Shown here piece after piece: positions 34,532 through 45,470 of a stretch of 64,000 nucleotides of DNA. The notes beneath the pieces were generated by a model that was given only the letters and a program-made list of their open reading frames with translations, did no database searches and was not told the DNA's origin. This DNA is from Amphiura filiformis (lineage: Eukaryota > Echinodermata > Ophiuroidea > Amphilepidida > Amphiuridae): contig NC_092642.1 of NCBI RefSeq assembly GCF_039555335.1, forward strand, positions 12,746,743-12,810,742, written 5' to 3'. Both the position numbers and the translations under genes were made by a program. The stretch's first letter is position 1. Every line of letters starts with the position of its first letter.

Positions 34532-36455
34532 TAGAGTACATGGCTTCACAAAATGCAGGAAAGTGAGAATAGAATACCCTCACTTCCCAGATGCATGTTC
34601 ACTCCACTCACGAATCTCACTGTCATGAATGTGAGTCATAATCAAAACAAACATGACAAATAGGTTACAGCATGGGTGGAGAGAAGTAAAACATGGATCC
34701 AGATAGAAAACTATAGCAAGTGGCCTTAATTTTATTTTAGCCTGGTCCAGGGCCCTGCAAAAAGATAAATCAAGCCCTGGCTACAAAAAATGAACATTGA
34801 ACATGAATGCTGCACACATGTAGCTTATATTGTAAATAGCACTGCCACCCATTGTATGCTACAAATGTCTCATTCACATAATGACTGATCAATACAGAAA
34901 TGGGAAAACATTTCAAGATTTTTTTTTCTTTTGTGGTGAATTTCAAGTTATCATGCTGACCCAGGATCTGTCTGCTGACACAGCTTTTATTAATAATTTT
35001 GATATTCCCCATCCAAATACACTCCACTACTAGTATGCTATGCTGTGCACACACATGTAGAACTATATGATAATGTGACTGGTGTGAGATTTTCTGCCAG
35101 CCACATGTACTTCTTGTGCCAAGGCTTGTGCATCTGAGTCAAATGAATAGAGAGGTCCTTACCATACAGATATTTGGAATTTATAGGAGTTTTAAAATAT
35201 TAATAAAACATGGATATAATTATCCAGATATGCATCATTAATGATAATAATTACATGATAAAGCTAATGGATAATCTAGTGGAAGTGTAAATGTACATGA
35301 ATGATTCCAATACTTGGAAAATTGACAAATAATTGAAGTCCAATTGATGTTTTGAGATAAATAATTCTTCCACATAGTACATGGATTGATTGGACTGGAA
35401 TCGGACTGGGGTCGATTTCGAGCTAAATATATGTTGAAATTAGTATTACACAGTCTGGGTGTCCATACATAGTGTGATGTGCCCTGAGTAATTTAATTTG
35501 ATTATTTATCTTTGTTTACAATTTTGAGTTATGTCATGAGATGGGAAACCCCCTTGCACTTGCAAGTTGGTGTGTAAAGTTATTTTGGGATTCCCCCAAA
35601 TTACTGTAAACAAGGTCAGGATTTTTTATGGACTGTTTGGGGAACCCCCACTTCTCTCTATAACATTATCTGTATTGATTCAGTGGGAAAGTCTCTTAGA
35701 TTATAAAATGGATATATGATGACATCACTTTTAAAATTCCCCCATTAATAGATCATGTGTTTTTTTAAGGAACACAAAAGTAGAAGGGAAGTGAGTTTGT
35801 TCTTTGCAGAATGTCATGAGAGATTGTAAAATCTCTACGTGTTGTCATTGTTGTGCTTCAAAGAGAGGTTCATTTGAACTAGTTTACATGATCAATAAAG
35901 ATACAGCAACAAAGGAGCGTTTGAGAGACTTGCTGGAGTCTGGTTTATAAAACAACACATCTGTCAAGTGAAGCAGTGTTAAAGAAGTCTGTTTCCTGGA
36001 GGAGTAAAGTGTTTGATCTGCGCAAAGAGTGTAACGGCCTAAAGAGTTAAGTGTTTGGAAATCTGCGCAAGGAGTTAAGTGTTTGGAAATCTGCGCAAGG
36101 AGTTAAGTGCTTGAAAATCTGTGATCATAAGCTATCATAATCATGGTGATACAACGCGATGGCCAGTTCCAGCACAACTCGGAACCCCGGGTTCGGAGCA
36201 CGTGAAAATGTACCTTTTGAGATATATTACAATGAAAATGTGCACAAAAATTTAAATGTTTTTTTGTGGTTTCCCTCATACGTCTCCAGATATTATTATT
36301 TCTTTACCTGTGTGTACTTGACTTCTGGTGCAGTCATGGTTTCCCGTTACTTGCAGAACCAATGCTAAATAGTACAATATAATGCGAAGACCAAACTATA
36401 CCAATGTGGTTAGCGCAAAGCACGAAATGCAAAAGAGAGCTGAGTTTTCAGCTGT

Positions 36456-38506
36456 TCGTCAGCCTGCTCTTTATTATAAAGTTATTTTTACATGTTTCTC
36501 ATTTGCAATTTTGATTTTCTGAGTAATAAACCCATAATTAATCAAAAATGATGGTCTAACCTGGCTAGAGGATGCTCATAATATCCACAGAGCTTGACTC
36601 GAATTCTATATTGAGTTAAATGAGCAATTAAATGGCCCATTCTCCGTTAAAGCGTCCAAGTTTGGTCTCAGGAATGACAAAATGCCAACCACAAAGAATT
36701 CATAAAATTCGTTCAGAATCGTAAACTTTAATAGTTTAAGAACACAAAACAGTGCATGGGTGATTTTATAACAATATTTCATTTTTAAGCAATATTACGT
36801 GTACGTATTGGGGGTAACGTATCAGTGGTAACGTATCTGTGAAACCCTTTCCCATCTTTGTCTTAATCGTGCAAGTGTAAAAACTGACCGACTTAATACC
36901 CATACTTGATCAGTCATCACCCAATGTACTAAAGTCTGGTATGGTATTTGGCTTCATTTATCACAGCGTTTTTTCCGAGGGGAGTATATTTAGGTAACGT
37001 ATCTGTGAAGGCATGAACGTAACGTCAGGACTTTTTGCCATTAATAGACCTGATTTGTTTTACTTTGAAACCATTATGTTTTGTTCCATATATATAATAT
37101 AACTATGGAGCCTGCTTGATCCATCACATATGAGAACATTCATCTAGCCAATTATTTTCACAGATTGTTATCCATTAGAAATATGGTAACGTATCTGTGA
37201 ACAATATTGGCGACATAGTCTGAAAGACCTGTTGGAAAAATTTAATAATCTGTGTTGTGATGATTTATACTTTATAATTAGGGCATGATACCAGCTAATG
37301 AAAAGTACCTATAATCCATTATATGCGCGCATGTTTAGAGAGCAGGGACACATTATACTGAACACACCTTGGCTGGCGACATGGAGGAAAACAGTGGACA
37401 TGTATAATCAGCTCTATTGTTTTATTCTTTCTAGGTATGTTACAACCTCTAGCCTCACACATTTTAAAAAGCAACTCCTAAGTATAAGTTATATTAATAA
37501 AAGTTATTTCTTTCTGACGAAACAAATCTGAATACGACTTGCAACTATGGGCGACACATATTTGGCATTTTGGACACTTTATCGGAGAATGTGCCAAATA
37601 GCTGTTATAGTTATGCGCATTGCAATCGCCAACACAAGGTCCGAGGGATGATGAGACCGTAGGCCAAACCCAACACACTGAATCTCACCTATACATAGTA
37701 TAGGTGAGAAAAGGGGAATAATTTGCCCGACCGGGGAAAGCAGCTGCTTCAACATAGTGAGGAGACCAGTGGATCCCTAGTGAGCAAAACGGAGTGTCAG
37801 GTTCCACTGATCTGGCTATGGGAAGCGAAGTGGGGCCTGTGAAAAGGCACCAAGCGCTGACCCGATCGCCCAAATTGGCCCAAGAAATAAGTAGTAATAA
37901 TGATAAAAAAAAAAATTAGCCCACCAGTAAAGACAACTTGGAACGGCAAGCGTGTATGAAGAACGCTGAATACTTTATTAATCATAAAACATGACATTAA
38001 AATACAAGCTGACATAACAGACAAATGGGTTCATAGTCTGAAAACTTATGTGCACTAATAACTACAAGCCACCACGGGCTGAACAACTACTTTAATTGGT
38101 CAATAACAAACAAGACCCACAATATCATTGGTAACTCAAACTTATAAACTTGAAAAAAAAAAAACACCCAGTGAGTTGAAAAAAGAACACTTGACCACTA
38201 TGGAAAGTCTAATGGCTGTTAATATAAAATGTCTTTAACAAACATGAAAACCGTGGTTGTAATGTACTTTTAAAAACTATTATGGATAGTCTGACAACCA
38301 CCTCTTAACGATAAATGACTTACCCATAGTTGCTCACTAATATACAACTTTCACACTGACTGTGTTAAATTAGCCATTATCTTTGCTAATAACTGATGTC
38401 TGTGACTTGACTAAAAGAAATTTGCTTATATATCAAAGACTGAAAGCAGAACGCTGCTGACCGAGATTCAAAGTCCCATACCTTAGCATGAAAAAAAAAA
38501 AAATTA
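36456..38506. other. 2-kb stretch without a recognised gene; contains GGTAACGTATCTGTGA repeats
   Basis: The phrase GGTAACGTATC(T/A)GTG occurs four times on the plus strand between 36816 and 37200 (near 36816, 36829, 36993 and 37185). The palindrome CTATACATAGTATAG lies at 37690. From about 37700 the sequence is the AT-rich 3' side of the retroelement that follows. No split direct or inverted terminal repeat could be found by eye. Confidence 0.4.
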
Positions 38507-39431
38507 TTAATATTGTGTGCACTCTGTGGGAGCATTGACAAGCTGTTGTGGTATGTTAGCTAGCACTGAGGTTGGTGTAGTGATATACAATTGGTAAGCA
38601 TCGCTAGCCCACCGGCCTTGGGCTTTAATCAACCAATCTGGCAAGCCTGCCGCCGCTGCCGTTGTAGCGGAACCTGACCGGAAGCTGTGCGACGAAAAAC
38701 GTGTAGGATCTAGACCTAAGTGACTAACGGCCGTTTTGATAACGCAGTTAAAATGGGAGGGGGAGAGGTGCTGGCCGCTACTGAGAACAAAAAGTGGGCC
38801 AGCAGGGAAACTCGCTAAGCGGTGTGGTAGATAGCAGGAGAGGGCACGGACCGGACATAGCGGGGAATCAATTGGCTTGATCAAAATATCTATACCCACG
38901 GAAAACCTATCTGTTTTGGAGTGACGAAGGTGTAGGCGGAGCCAATTATCATGAAAATACACATCTCCAGTTTGAATATTGTTATCACCCAAGGTGGGAA
39001 GCAGCTCCCCTATACGGAAGCAGCCAAAAAATGCCAGCGAGCAACAAAACCAAAGACAATGTTGGTCAAACAGATTGACGGTGGAAGTGGCAATAATGAT
39101 GTATTCCTTGTAAAATGGGGACAGTGATTGGTAGGCGAGATGCCACGGGAGGTGATGTGTGGCGGAGGACACAGAGGGTGCGCTGGAGGATGGGCATGGA
39201 TGGTAGGTCTAGAGCAAAACCACGTAAATTGTGGGCAAACGTAATTGCGGCAAGGTAGGTCCTAGCTGAAGAGTAGCTATACCCATAGAGGGATAGGTGG
39301 GCGACAAAGAGACAAAGGCTTCGTTCGGTTGCGGGAAAAATGCTAATAGAGTGCCAACGACAAAATTTCTCCCACATGTTGCTGCCTGTTTTGTAAGTGG
39401 CATTGGTTCCTCTGGCAACACTGTGCTCCAA
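38507..39431 (-). pseudogene. Tyrosine recombinase of the DIRS/Ngaro-like element, one frameshift
   Basis: The N-terminal core-binding part (SNMWEKFCRWHSISIFPATE) lies in one frame (39431-39066) and the catalytic part in another (39172-38507); the switch falls near 39095-39110. The catalytic residues are visible: first Arg in FFGCFRIGELLP, the H-x-x-R box in SSHSFRSGSATT, the GRW position, and the tyrosine in SDAYQLYI. These enzymes insert the circular cDNA of the retroelement by site-specific recombination, without target duplication. Only the frameshift prevents a full-length protein. The start is chosen from the continuation of the core-binding similarity rather than from a clear initiation context. 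Confidence 0.85.
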
Positions 39432-39451
39432 AAGCCATTGAGATTGCTGAA

Positions 39452-40996
39452 TTAGGTGTTGCGGAATAGGTCTGCCGTGATTGATGCTGGGATCAATGTG
39501 GGATCCTGATCCGCTTCTGGCGCCACGATATGGAACTGGGCCTGTAGATTACGAGAAATCAAATCGGCAAAAGTGTTAGTGTGACCTGGGATGTGGGTCA
39601 TGGCAACATGAAAATTGTATTGTGCTGCGGTGAGAAAAAGCTTGCGGACGAGAGACATGACCAGTGGGGCCCGTGAGGACTGCTTATACCAGATATCAAC
39701 GACTGCTCTGTTGTCTGTATGGAATAGGACTCGTTTACCGAACCAAGCACTGCCCCAGACTCTTGCTGCTACTATGATTGGAAAGAGTTCCATCCATGTG
39801 ATATGGATGGACTCATTGTCCTTGATCTCCTGGGACCACGGAATGAAGAACCACCTACCCATGAAGTAAGCACCTGCTCCAACCGATGCAGCTGCATCTG
39901 TGAACAACTGCAAGGAGTCAGCTGGTGTCCATGTAGGTTCGATGAAACGGGCTGTGCCATTCCATTCTGGAAGGAATCGGGCCCACCAGGCAATGTCCTG
40001 TCTTGCCTCGATGGTGAGATCCAGACGGTGATGTAACTTCTGTGCCTTCATAGATAGGTCTATGAGCCTACGGAAGAATATACGACCTGCGGGAATGCAC
40101 TTGGAAGCGAATGATAATTTGCCTATTAAGGATAAGAGATCACGTTTGGTGCACTTCTTCCTGTTTGGGTCCCATTCGCTTAGTTCCTGCTGCAGCTGTT
40201 GGAGCTTCTCAGGTGGTAAGGACAGGGATTGATGGGGTGCATTCAACTCAATGCCCAGGAATGTGATGATTGGGGTTGGGCCTTCTAATTTGCCAGGGGA
40301 TAATGGAATGTTGAGCTGATTACAGACATGTTTGAAGGTGATGAATGTCTGCAAGCACTTGTCCTTCTCGTCGCCACACCAGAAATCATCAAGGTAGTAT
40401 AAGATTGTCGAAGACTTACACTGGTGACCGGCGATCCAAGCTAATAAGGAAGAGAATTGAGTGAAATGGAATGGGCTGGACCTGAGACCAAAAGGAAGCC
40501 TGGTATGAAAGAAATACTCTCCTTCCCACTCATATCCGAGAAGAGGCCAATCTTCACAGCGCACAGGAATCAATCTAAATGCATCCTTAATGTCAAGTTT
40601 ACACATGTAGGCATCTGGGCCAACATGACTTAGGATGGCAGTAGCATCATCAACACCTGCATATTCTAAGCTGTAATCATCTTTGCAGATGGCATGGTTG
40701 ACTCCTTCTTCAGGACGAGAGAGGTCTGTTATCATCCTGAAGGTACCAGACTTCTTGGGGACAACCCCGATAGAATTGACAACAAAATCAGGAAAAGGGG
40801 GTGAATCAAAGGGACCCACTGACCAACCAGACTCAAGTTCTTTCTGTATCGTAGCTCGAATCACTTCTGGGTTATCAAAGGCAGAGCGCATGTTGGGGGT
40901 GCGCAACGCAGTGCGGAGACCACGGAAACCAATATCCACACCATTGCGAAGTCCATCGCAGACATTGTAGGCCTGGCTGACGAAACCGTCGTGGCA
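39452..40996 (-). CDS. Reverse transcriptase with RNase H (DIRS/Ngaro-like)
   Basis: A 495-codon open frame from 40939, with similarity continuing upstream in the same frame (NVCDGLRNG just before VDIGFRGLR). Domains in order: N-terminal (GWSVGPFDSPPFPDFVVNSI), fingers (GVVPKKSGTFRMITDLSRPE), palm with catalytic YYLDDFW near residue 180, then RNase H. The RNase H acidic residues are visible in LFTDAAASVGAGAY, WMELFPIIVAARVW, LFHTDNRAVVDIW and FADLISR. It makes cDNA from the element RNA and removes the RNA strand. The frame is intact, unusual among the dead elements in this window. It ends 20 bp before the recombinase frame. Confidence 0.9.
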   Translation of the reverse strand, partial: CHDGFVSQAYNVCDGLRNGVDIGFRGLRTALRTPNMRSAFDNPEVIRATIQKELESGWSVGPFDSPPFPDFVVNSIGVVPKKSGTFRMITDLSRPEEGVNHAICKDDYSLEYAGVDDATAILSHVGPDAYMCKLDIKDAFRLIPVRCEDWPLLGYEWEGEYFFHTRLPFGLRSSPFHFTQFSSLLAWIAGHQCKSSTILYYLDDFWCGDEKDKCLQTFITFKHVCNQLNIPLSPGKLEGPTPIITFLGIELNAPHQSLSLPPEKLQQLQQELSEWDPNRKKCTKRDLLSLIGKLSFASKCIPAGRIFFRRLIDLSMKAQKLHHRLDLTIEARQDIAWWARFLPEWNGTARFIEPTWTPADSLQLFTDAAASVGAGAYFMGRWFFIPWSQEIKDNESIHITWMELFPIIVAARVWGSAWFGKRVLFHTDNRAVVDIWYKQSSRAPLVMSLVRKLFLTAAQYNFHVAMTHIPGHTNTFADLISRNLQAQFHIVAPEADQDPTLIPASITADLFRNT

Positions 40997-41190
40997 CCCT
41001 CATCGTCTACTATGATTTTGCAGGTGGTGCTGTTCTGCTCGACCCTATGGCCCTGCGGGAGCAGGTGTGCCAAGTCGACGAACCTGTTCCGTGATTGCAG
41101 AGCATGCAGGATCTTATCCTCGATGTACGGCAGACGCAAGTCCATAGGTGGTAGGGATGGAGCTGATAAAGCTGAAAGTGAGAAAGTTGA
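40861..41190 (-). pseudogene. Gag-like C-terminal frame, possible spliced exon
   Basis: A 94-codon frame (MDLRLPYIEDKI..., 41145-40861) overlaps the reverse transcriptase start in another frame. It is preceded on the minus strand by a pyrimidine-rich CACTTTCAACTTTCTCACTTTCAG-type acceptor ending near 41180. With the GTAAGT near 41958 this would form an intron of about 780 bp that contains the MITE. I do not recognise a fold; the gag assignment rests on position. Confidence 0.4.
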
Positions 41191-41224
41191 AAGTGCAAGC
41201 AGCAGTTAGGAACTGAGAACATAA

Positions 41225-41780
41225 GGGAGGACAGTTTTTATGGTCTACTTAGCTCAGCAATGCTCTGCTGTCTTCGATAGCGCATTGTATCGGAGAGGTA
41301 CCTGGCTTTTATCGAAGCACAAACCCATAAAAGCCTGTAGCAAACTCTGTCAGACTCCGCTCAATTGTACACTATGCTCCGATACCACGCTTTGACCAAA
41401 ATATCGATTAAATCAATTTTACGACCATGCTTGAATTAACAACCACTTGAAACCCAATTACACCACTTTGTCTAAACATAAACTTACACACATTATTGAC
41501 TTTCTATTGACCGGAGACACGACCCCAGACATGCTTATTTAATGACCACTTGAGAAGGTGATGAGTTGGTCGTTATGTACTTACTGAACACCAAGGAAAT
41601 TGATTATGGTTTTACCATCGACCGTGTTTATAATCCTGCTGCTCTGCTGAGCGCTCCGGTAGATATCAGCAAACTCGTATACTGTTCGCTTGTTCCTATC
41701 GAACGCTCTAGCGTACATGAACCATTATCGAAGACAGCAAAGCATTGCTGAGCTAAGTATACCATAAAAACTGTCCTCCC
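41225..41780. mobile_element. 556-bp MITE, Harbinger-like (TAA target duplication)
   Basis: 55-bp inverted ends GGGAGGACAGTTTTTATGG...GCTGTCTTCGATA (41225-41279) and their inverse (41726-41780) differ at about three positions. TAA stands on both sides (41222-41224, 41781-41783). A 3-bp TWA duplication is the hallmark of PIF/Harbinger elements. No ORF. It sits inside the retroelement, so it inserted after it. Confidence 0.8.
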
Positions 41781-41947
41781 TAAGGCAAATGTTGCTTGTG
41801 GTTAGCTGAATGAAAAAACTGAGATATAACTGGGGTACTGATAGGGCGCCCCCTAGTGATGCCAGGGAGCAAAGGCATAGGTACAGGTTTAGATAAGTGT
41901 AACTGTAAGTGCACAGTGAATATAAAAGAGTAGGTAGAGAAGGTAAC

Positions 41948-42503
41948 TTACCATGAGGTGTAGCTGGGGGCACTAATTGATGACATCAGTGGACTGGCGG
42001 ATGGTTGCTGGGCCGCCATTGCCATGGTAGATGGTTGGGTATATGCAGCTTGGAAGGTCGGCTGAGTTTGGCCATACGTGTATGACTGTGCTTGGCCCAT
42101 CTGCATCGCCTGCTGCTGCCCCGGATGTGGCAAGGGCACAGTGCCATGAGCAGTGCCATTGCAAAAAACCGGTGGGGTCGGTTGTGGGCAGGCCATTTGC
42201 ATCACCTGTTGCTGCTCCAGGGGTGGTAAGGGGGCCATGCAATGAGTGGTGCCAGTGCTCTGAACTGTTGGGGTTGGTTGATGGTTGAGGGCAGGCCATT
42301 TGCATCACCTGTTGCTGCTCCAGGGGTTGTAAGGGGGCCGTGCAATGAGTGGTGCCAGTGCTCTGAACTGTTGGTTGCAGAATTGCATTGGCTGTTGCGG
42401 CTGCCTGAAGGGGCGCCTCTACACCGAGTGCGGATAAGCCCGATACAATGCAACACATGTTGGAATGTACACTATTGATGAGGTTTGAACACCACTCAGG
42501 CAC
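41948..42503 (-). pseudogene. Gag-like, Gln/Pro-rich frame with internal 103-bp tandem repeat
   Basis: The minus strand carries overlapping frames with repeated QQQVMQMACPQP and EHWHHSLHGPL. The DNA has a tandem repeat with starts near 42097 (diverged), 42191 and 42294. The period of 103 bp is not a multiple of three, so copies are read in different frames and no single long frame survives. Position before the reverse transcriptase suggests the structural protein of the element; no zinc knuckle is seen. Confidence 0.5.
42191..42396. repeat. 103-bp tandem repeat
   Basis: GGCCATTTGCATCACCTGTT at 42191 and again at 42294, each followed by GCTGCTCCAGGGG and GTGGTGCCAGTGCTCTGAAC; a third, diverged unit precedes at about 42097. 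Confidence 0.85.
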
Positions 42504-42638
42504 ATAAATGTGTTGATAAATGGATCAAGTGGACTAAGTTTATATAGTCTAAGGACACGAAAGGCGTTTCTGGACACTGGAAATTTAAATATCCATAATT
42601 TTGTAATGTTAACAAAAATATTACAAACAAAATAAATA

Positions 42639-43615
42639 CAGACTTGACATTTAATATGGAATATTTTTCGCAAAGTTCCAAGACTGGTCTGGACGGAGTC
42701 TGCATAGACCACACGGGCTAAATATTAATAGGGGTGTGTCGGGAGATGGTGTAAGATAATTGTTTGAAAGAAAATGTGCTTTCGCTATGTTTACATTATG
42801 GTGCTCATAATGTAGCGAATTTGCCTAAAATGGTGGATTTAGGGAGGCTGAATTTGAGCTTTGTGGGGGACACAATTTCGGACTTTATGCAACGTGGTTC
42901 TGTTATTATCAAATTTATAGGGGTTTGAGGTGATATTTCTTAAACTTCGTCAGCAACTGGCATTCATCAAAGCTGAAATACACTTACAATGTACCAAGTT
43001 TTTGAACAGGGGAGGAGCTGAAAAAGAGGGCTCTTAATAGCTGTACGTACTCAAAAAGTTTGAATGGCCCCTGGGGTAAAATGTAATAAACGTACGGTAC
43101 AAAAACAACTGTGCGGATCTCTGGTTGTCCAATGAACTCACACTATTTCTTTGGGTACAGTAAGTTTATAACATTTGGCCCCAGGGGACCATTCAAATTT
43201 TCTGAGTGCATACCACTTTATAGAGCCATATTTTCTAAAGCTCCTCCCACTTTCCAAACTGGTAGAGCACAGGTGAATTTCAGTTCTGACGAACACTTAT
43301 TGGTATTTAGGTTCAATACAATTGCCTCAAACCTCAATAAATGTGATAATATCAGAATGATGTTGCTCAAATTCAGAAATTTTACCCCCACAAAATTCAA
43401 ATTAAGTCTCCTTAAATCCGCAATTTTAGGCTAATTTACTACATTATGAGCGCCATAATGTAAACTAATGAAAAGCACATTTTTGTCAAATATTTTTTTT
43501 ACACTATCTCCCGACACACCCCAATTAATATTTAGCCCGTGCCGTTTATGCAGACCTCTACCAGACTAGTCTTGGAATTTTGCGAAAAAGTATTCCATAT
43601 TAAATGTCAAGTCTG
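42639..43615. mobile_element. 977-bp near-complete palindrome with TA target duplication
   Basis: The left end CAGACTTGACATTTAATATGG is repeated inverted at the right end. The arms (about 42639-43115 and 43125-43615) remain complementary throughout, e.g. GGGTGTGTCGGGAGAT, TTTACATTATGG.GCTCATAATGTA and GAATGG.CCCTGGGG. TA lies on both sides (42637-42638, 43616-43617). There is no coding frame. A foldback-type, Tc/mariner-targeted element; such a palindrome could form a hairpin of nearly 480 bp. Confidence 0.85.
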
Positions 43616-43617
43616 TA

Positions 43618-44744
43618 GTTTATTTATAAGACACATACGTTATTCCATTACACATTGGGCAAGGCCCAAACAATGCAAACATTTCACGCATTTGGTTGGA
43701 TTTAATGTCATTCCTCATGCAAGGAGATACAATACAATCTGTACAATCACATAAACATTTAAAAGTACAATTTGGTATATAAATCGTCCACTTTTTGTGC
43801 AAGATTCCGTTGCGTTATTTTAAGTCATTCTTAGAGCATGAATGTAGAAATGATTTTAACGCAACCCCCGGGGGCCACTCAGAATAATACTTGTAAGAAG
43901 CATCCACGTGAAAGAAAACGCGGATTATTTAAAGGGTGGTTTTGAAAAGCAAAACGAGGATCCGCACGGATCTGCGATTAGGGTCTCAAAACACTCATTG
44001 TACTGGAGGAAAGGGTATTTATTTTTTTAATTACCCAATTAACGGCCATTAGAAATTTCGAAGCAATTCCTCGCTTAGGGTGATTTTATTTGAGTAAAAT
44101 CCTCATTTAGGGTTAGTTTGACAAAATTTCAATATCCTCGCTTAGGGTCATTTATGAAAGTCAATTCACGCGGATGCTTACAACTTTTATACATGAGTGG
44201 CCCCGGGGACACAACTACAGCTATAGACTTTGCGGTGTTCTTTAGGCACCCCTATAGACCCCCACACTTTAATGTGTTAGGCCTAATGATTTTGATAGTC
44301 ACGTTACCTTTGTTTAGTAAAAGAACATGCATGAGTTCAAATTGAGGAAATCATGCCCTACTCCGGGGGGTGATGGCCACAAAAAACGACTGGTAAGTTA
44401 GTCTACTACATGACCTGACAAAAGGTCAAGTAGTGTGAGTAAATGATGGCGGACGAGAAACGGCACCAGTTTGTACCATTTTGAGCGAAAATACAGCTTA
44501 AGAATCCGATGTCAACATGGGGTCACCAGTAGAAATATTTTCCTAACATATTGGACCTCAGCTAGACTTTATAATGTCAGAAAATGGAGGAAAAAATGAA
44601 AAAATTCGTCAGTATTTTTTCGGTAAAATAATTTTGACAAATTGAGAATTTCTAATGACGTCACTTATATGCCCATATTTAAAAAAAACGAGTGTTAATA
44701 GTTAAACCAAATATATAGGTTTCCAGCTTCCAAAAGTATGCTAA
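43618..44744. other. Gene-free stretch with one inverted-repeat element
   Basis: Contains the CCCCGGGGGCCACTC element described separately (43865-44208) and otherwise AT-rich sequence without similarity I recognise. Confidence 0.4.
43865..44208. mobile_element. 344-bp inverted-repeat element, ends CCCCCGGGGGCCACTCA
   Basis: CCCCCGGGGGCCACTCAGAATAATAC at the left and GTATTAT-poor TGAGTGGCCCCGGGG at the right are inverse for about 15 bp. The interior repeats the phrase TCGCTTAGGGT. A related terminus, CCCGGGGGCACTCACAT, is at 15477. The target duplication is unclear. Confidence 0.5.
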
Positions 44745-45179
44745 TTAGAAGGTTCAACGAATCCAAAATATAATTCTGGTATCCAAAATTATGTAACTAA
44801 GTTGCGGAGATTACGTGAGCATGCACAGTAGTGCACTTTGTTTGTTTTATACGTTCTTTGGCTTAAACCGACCTCAGTAGCAGGATTAAATGTATTTTAT
44901 TCTGAAGTTCATCGAAATAACGTTAATGTATTTAATTACAACCTTAAATATGAAGGTGTCCCAAAATTATGAAACCAAATCAGGACTTCAGCCAACTTCA
45001 AAAGGACGTTGTTATGCTCTGTCTAAGAATTCTTCTCTGGAATTTTAACGATAACCTATAGAAATGGGAAGAAGCAAAACATGGTTTTTAATGTATTGGT
45101 ATAGCAAACTAAATTGAAATAAAATAATTCGCATACCAGCAAACAACAATAATTGTTTGTTCCTATAATACTTGTAAAA

Positions 45180-45345
45180 TGAGACGGGTGGGTAAAATTT
45201 CAAAACGGCGTGCCAAGAATTTGCTTGCCGCCTCTCAGCCTGCCAAATATTACCCCCTCCCTTTGGCTTGCCAAAAATTCTTGCCGTACCGTCCCCATTT
45301 CACCTTCCACCCAGGGCTCATAACTATCGCACATCCCCTTTTAAA
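45180..45345. mobile_element. Diverged copy of the GCAATAATTATGAG MITE
   Basis: GGTAAAATTTCAAAACGGCGTG and CCAGGGCTCATAACTATCGCACA correspond to the element at 23912-24035; here the inner part has an extra tandem CTTGCC segment. Confidence 0.55.
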
Positions 45346-45470
45346 CGAGATTAAGCCTAGATGATGCAGGTTAAGTTTAAGAAAACAGCTATAGTTTCCT
45401 AAGTAGTGTAAATCAAACTTTAGGTATCTTGATAGACGAAGGTCATTTAAACCTCAGTATCTATCTTGTA

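Larger units (their letters stand above)
30324..36455. repeat. Duplicated repeat block B (partner of block A)
   Basis: Matches block A from its first bases (AAATCATGTAGTCCTGGCCC) to the common right end AAAAGAGAGCTGAGT. It lacks the 5.7-kb element and two MITEs present in A, and so supplies their empty sites. It carries its own extra DNA at 32583-34243. No host gene is seen. Confidence 0.8.
38507..42503 (-). mobile_element. DIRS/Ngaro-like tyrosine-recombinase retrotransposon, decayed
   Basis: On the minus strand the order is a Gln/Pro-rich gag-like frame (42503-41948), a 556-bp MITE (41225-41780), a further gag-like frame (41145-40861), reverse transcriptase with RNase H (about 41000-39452), and tyrosine recombinase (39431-38507). 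A tyrosine recombinase in place of a DDE integrase defines the DIRS/Ngaro/PAT order. No methyltransferase domain is seen between RNase H and recombinase, which is more like Ngaro than classic DIRS1. The recombinase carries one frameshift. Element ends were not found. Confidence 0.85.

Noticed and set aside
37298..37531. 77-codon frame on the plus strand
   Set aside because: No motif, no splice-framed similarity and no second copy.
39615..40036. Plus-strand frames opposite the retroelement polymerase
   Set aside because: Shadows of the minus-strand reverse transcriptase/RNase H frame, which has clear catalytic motifs.
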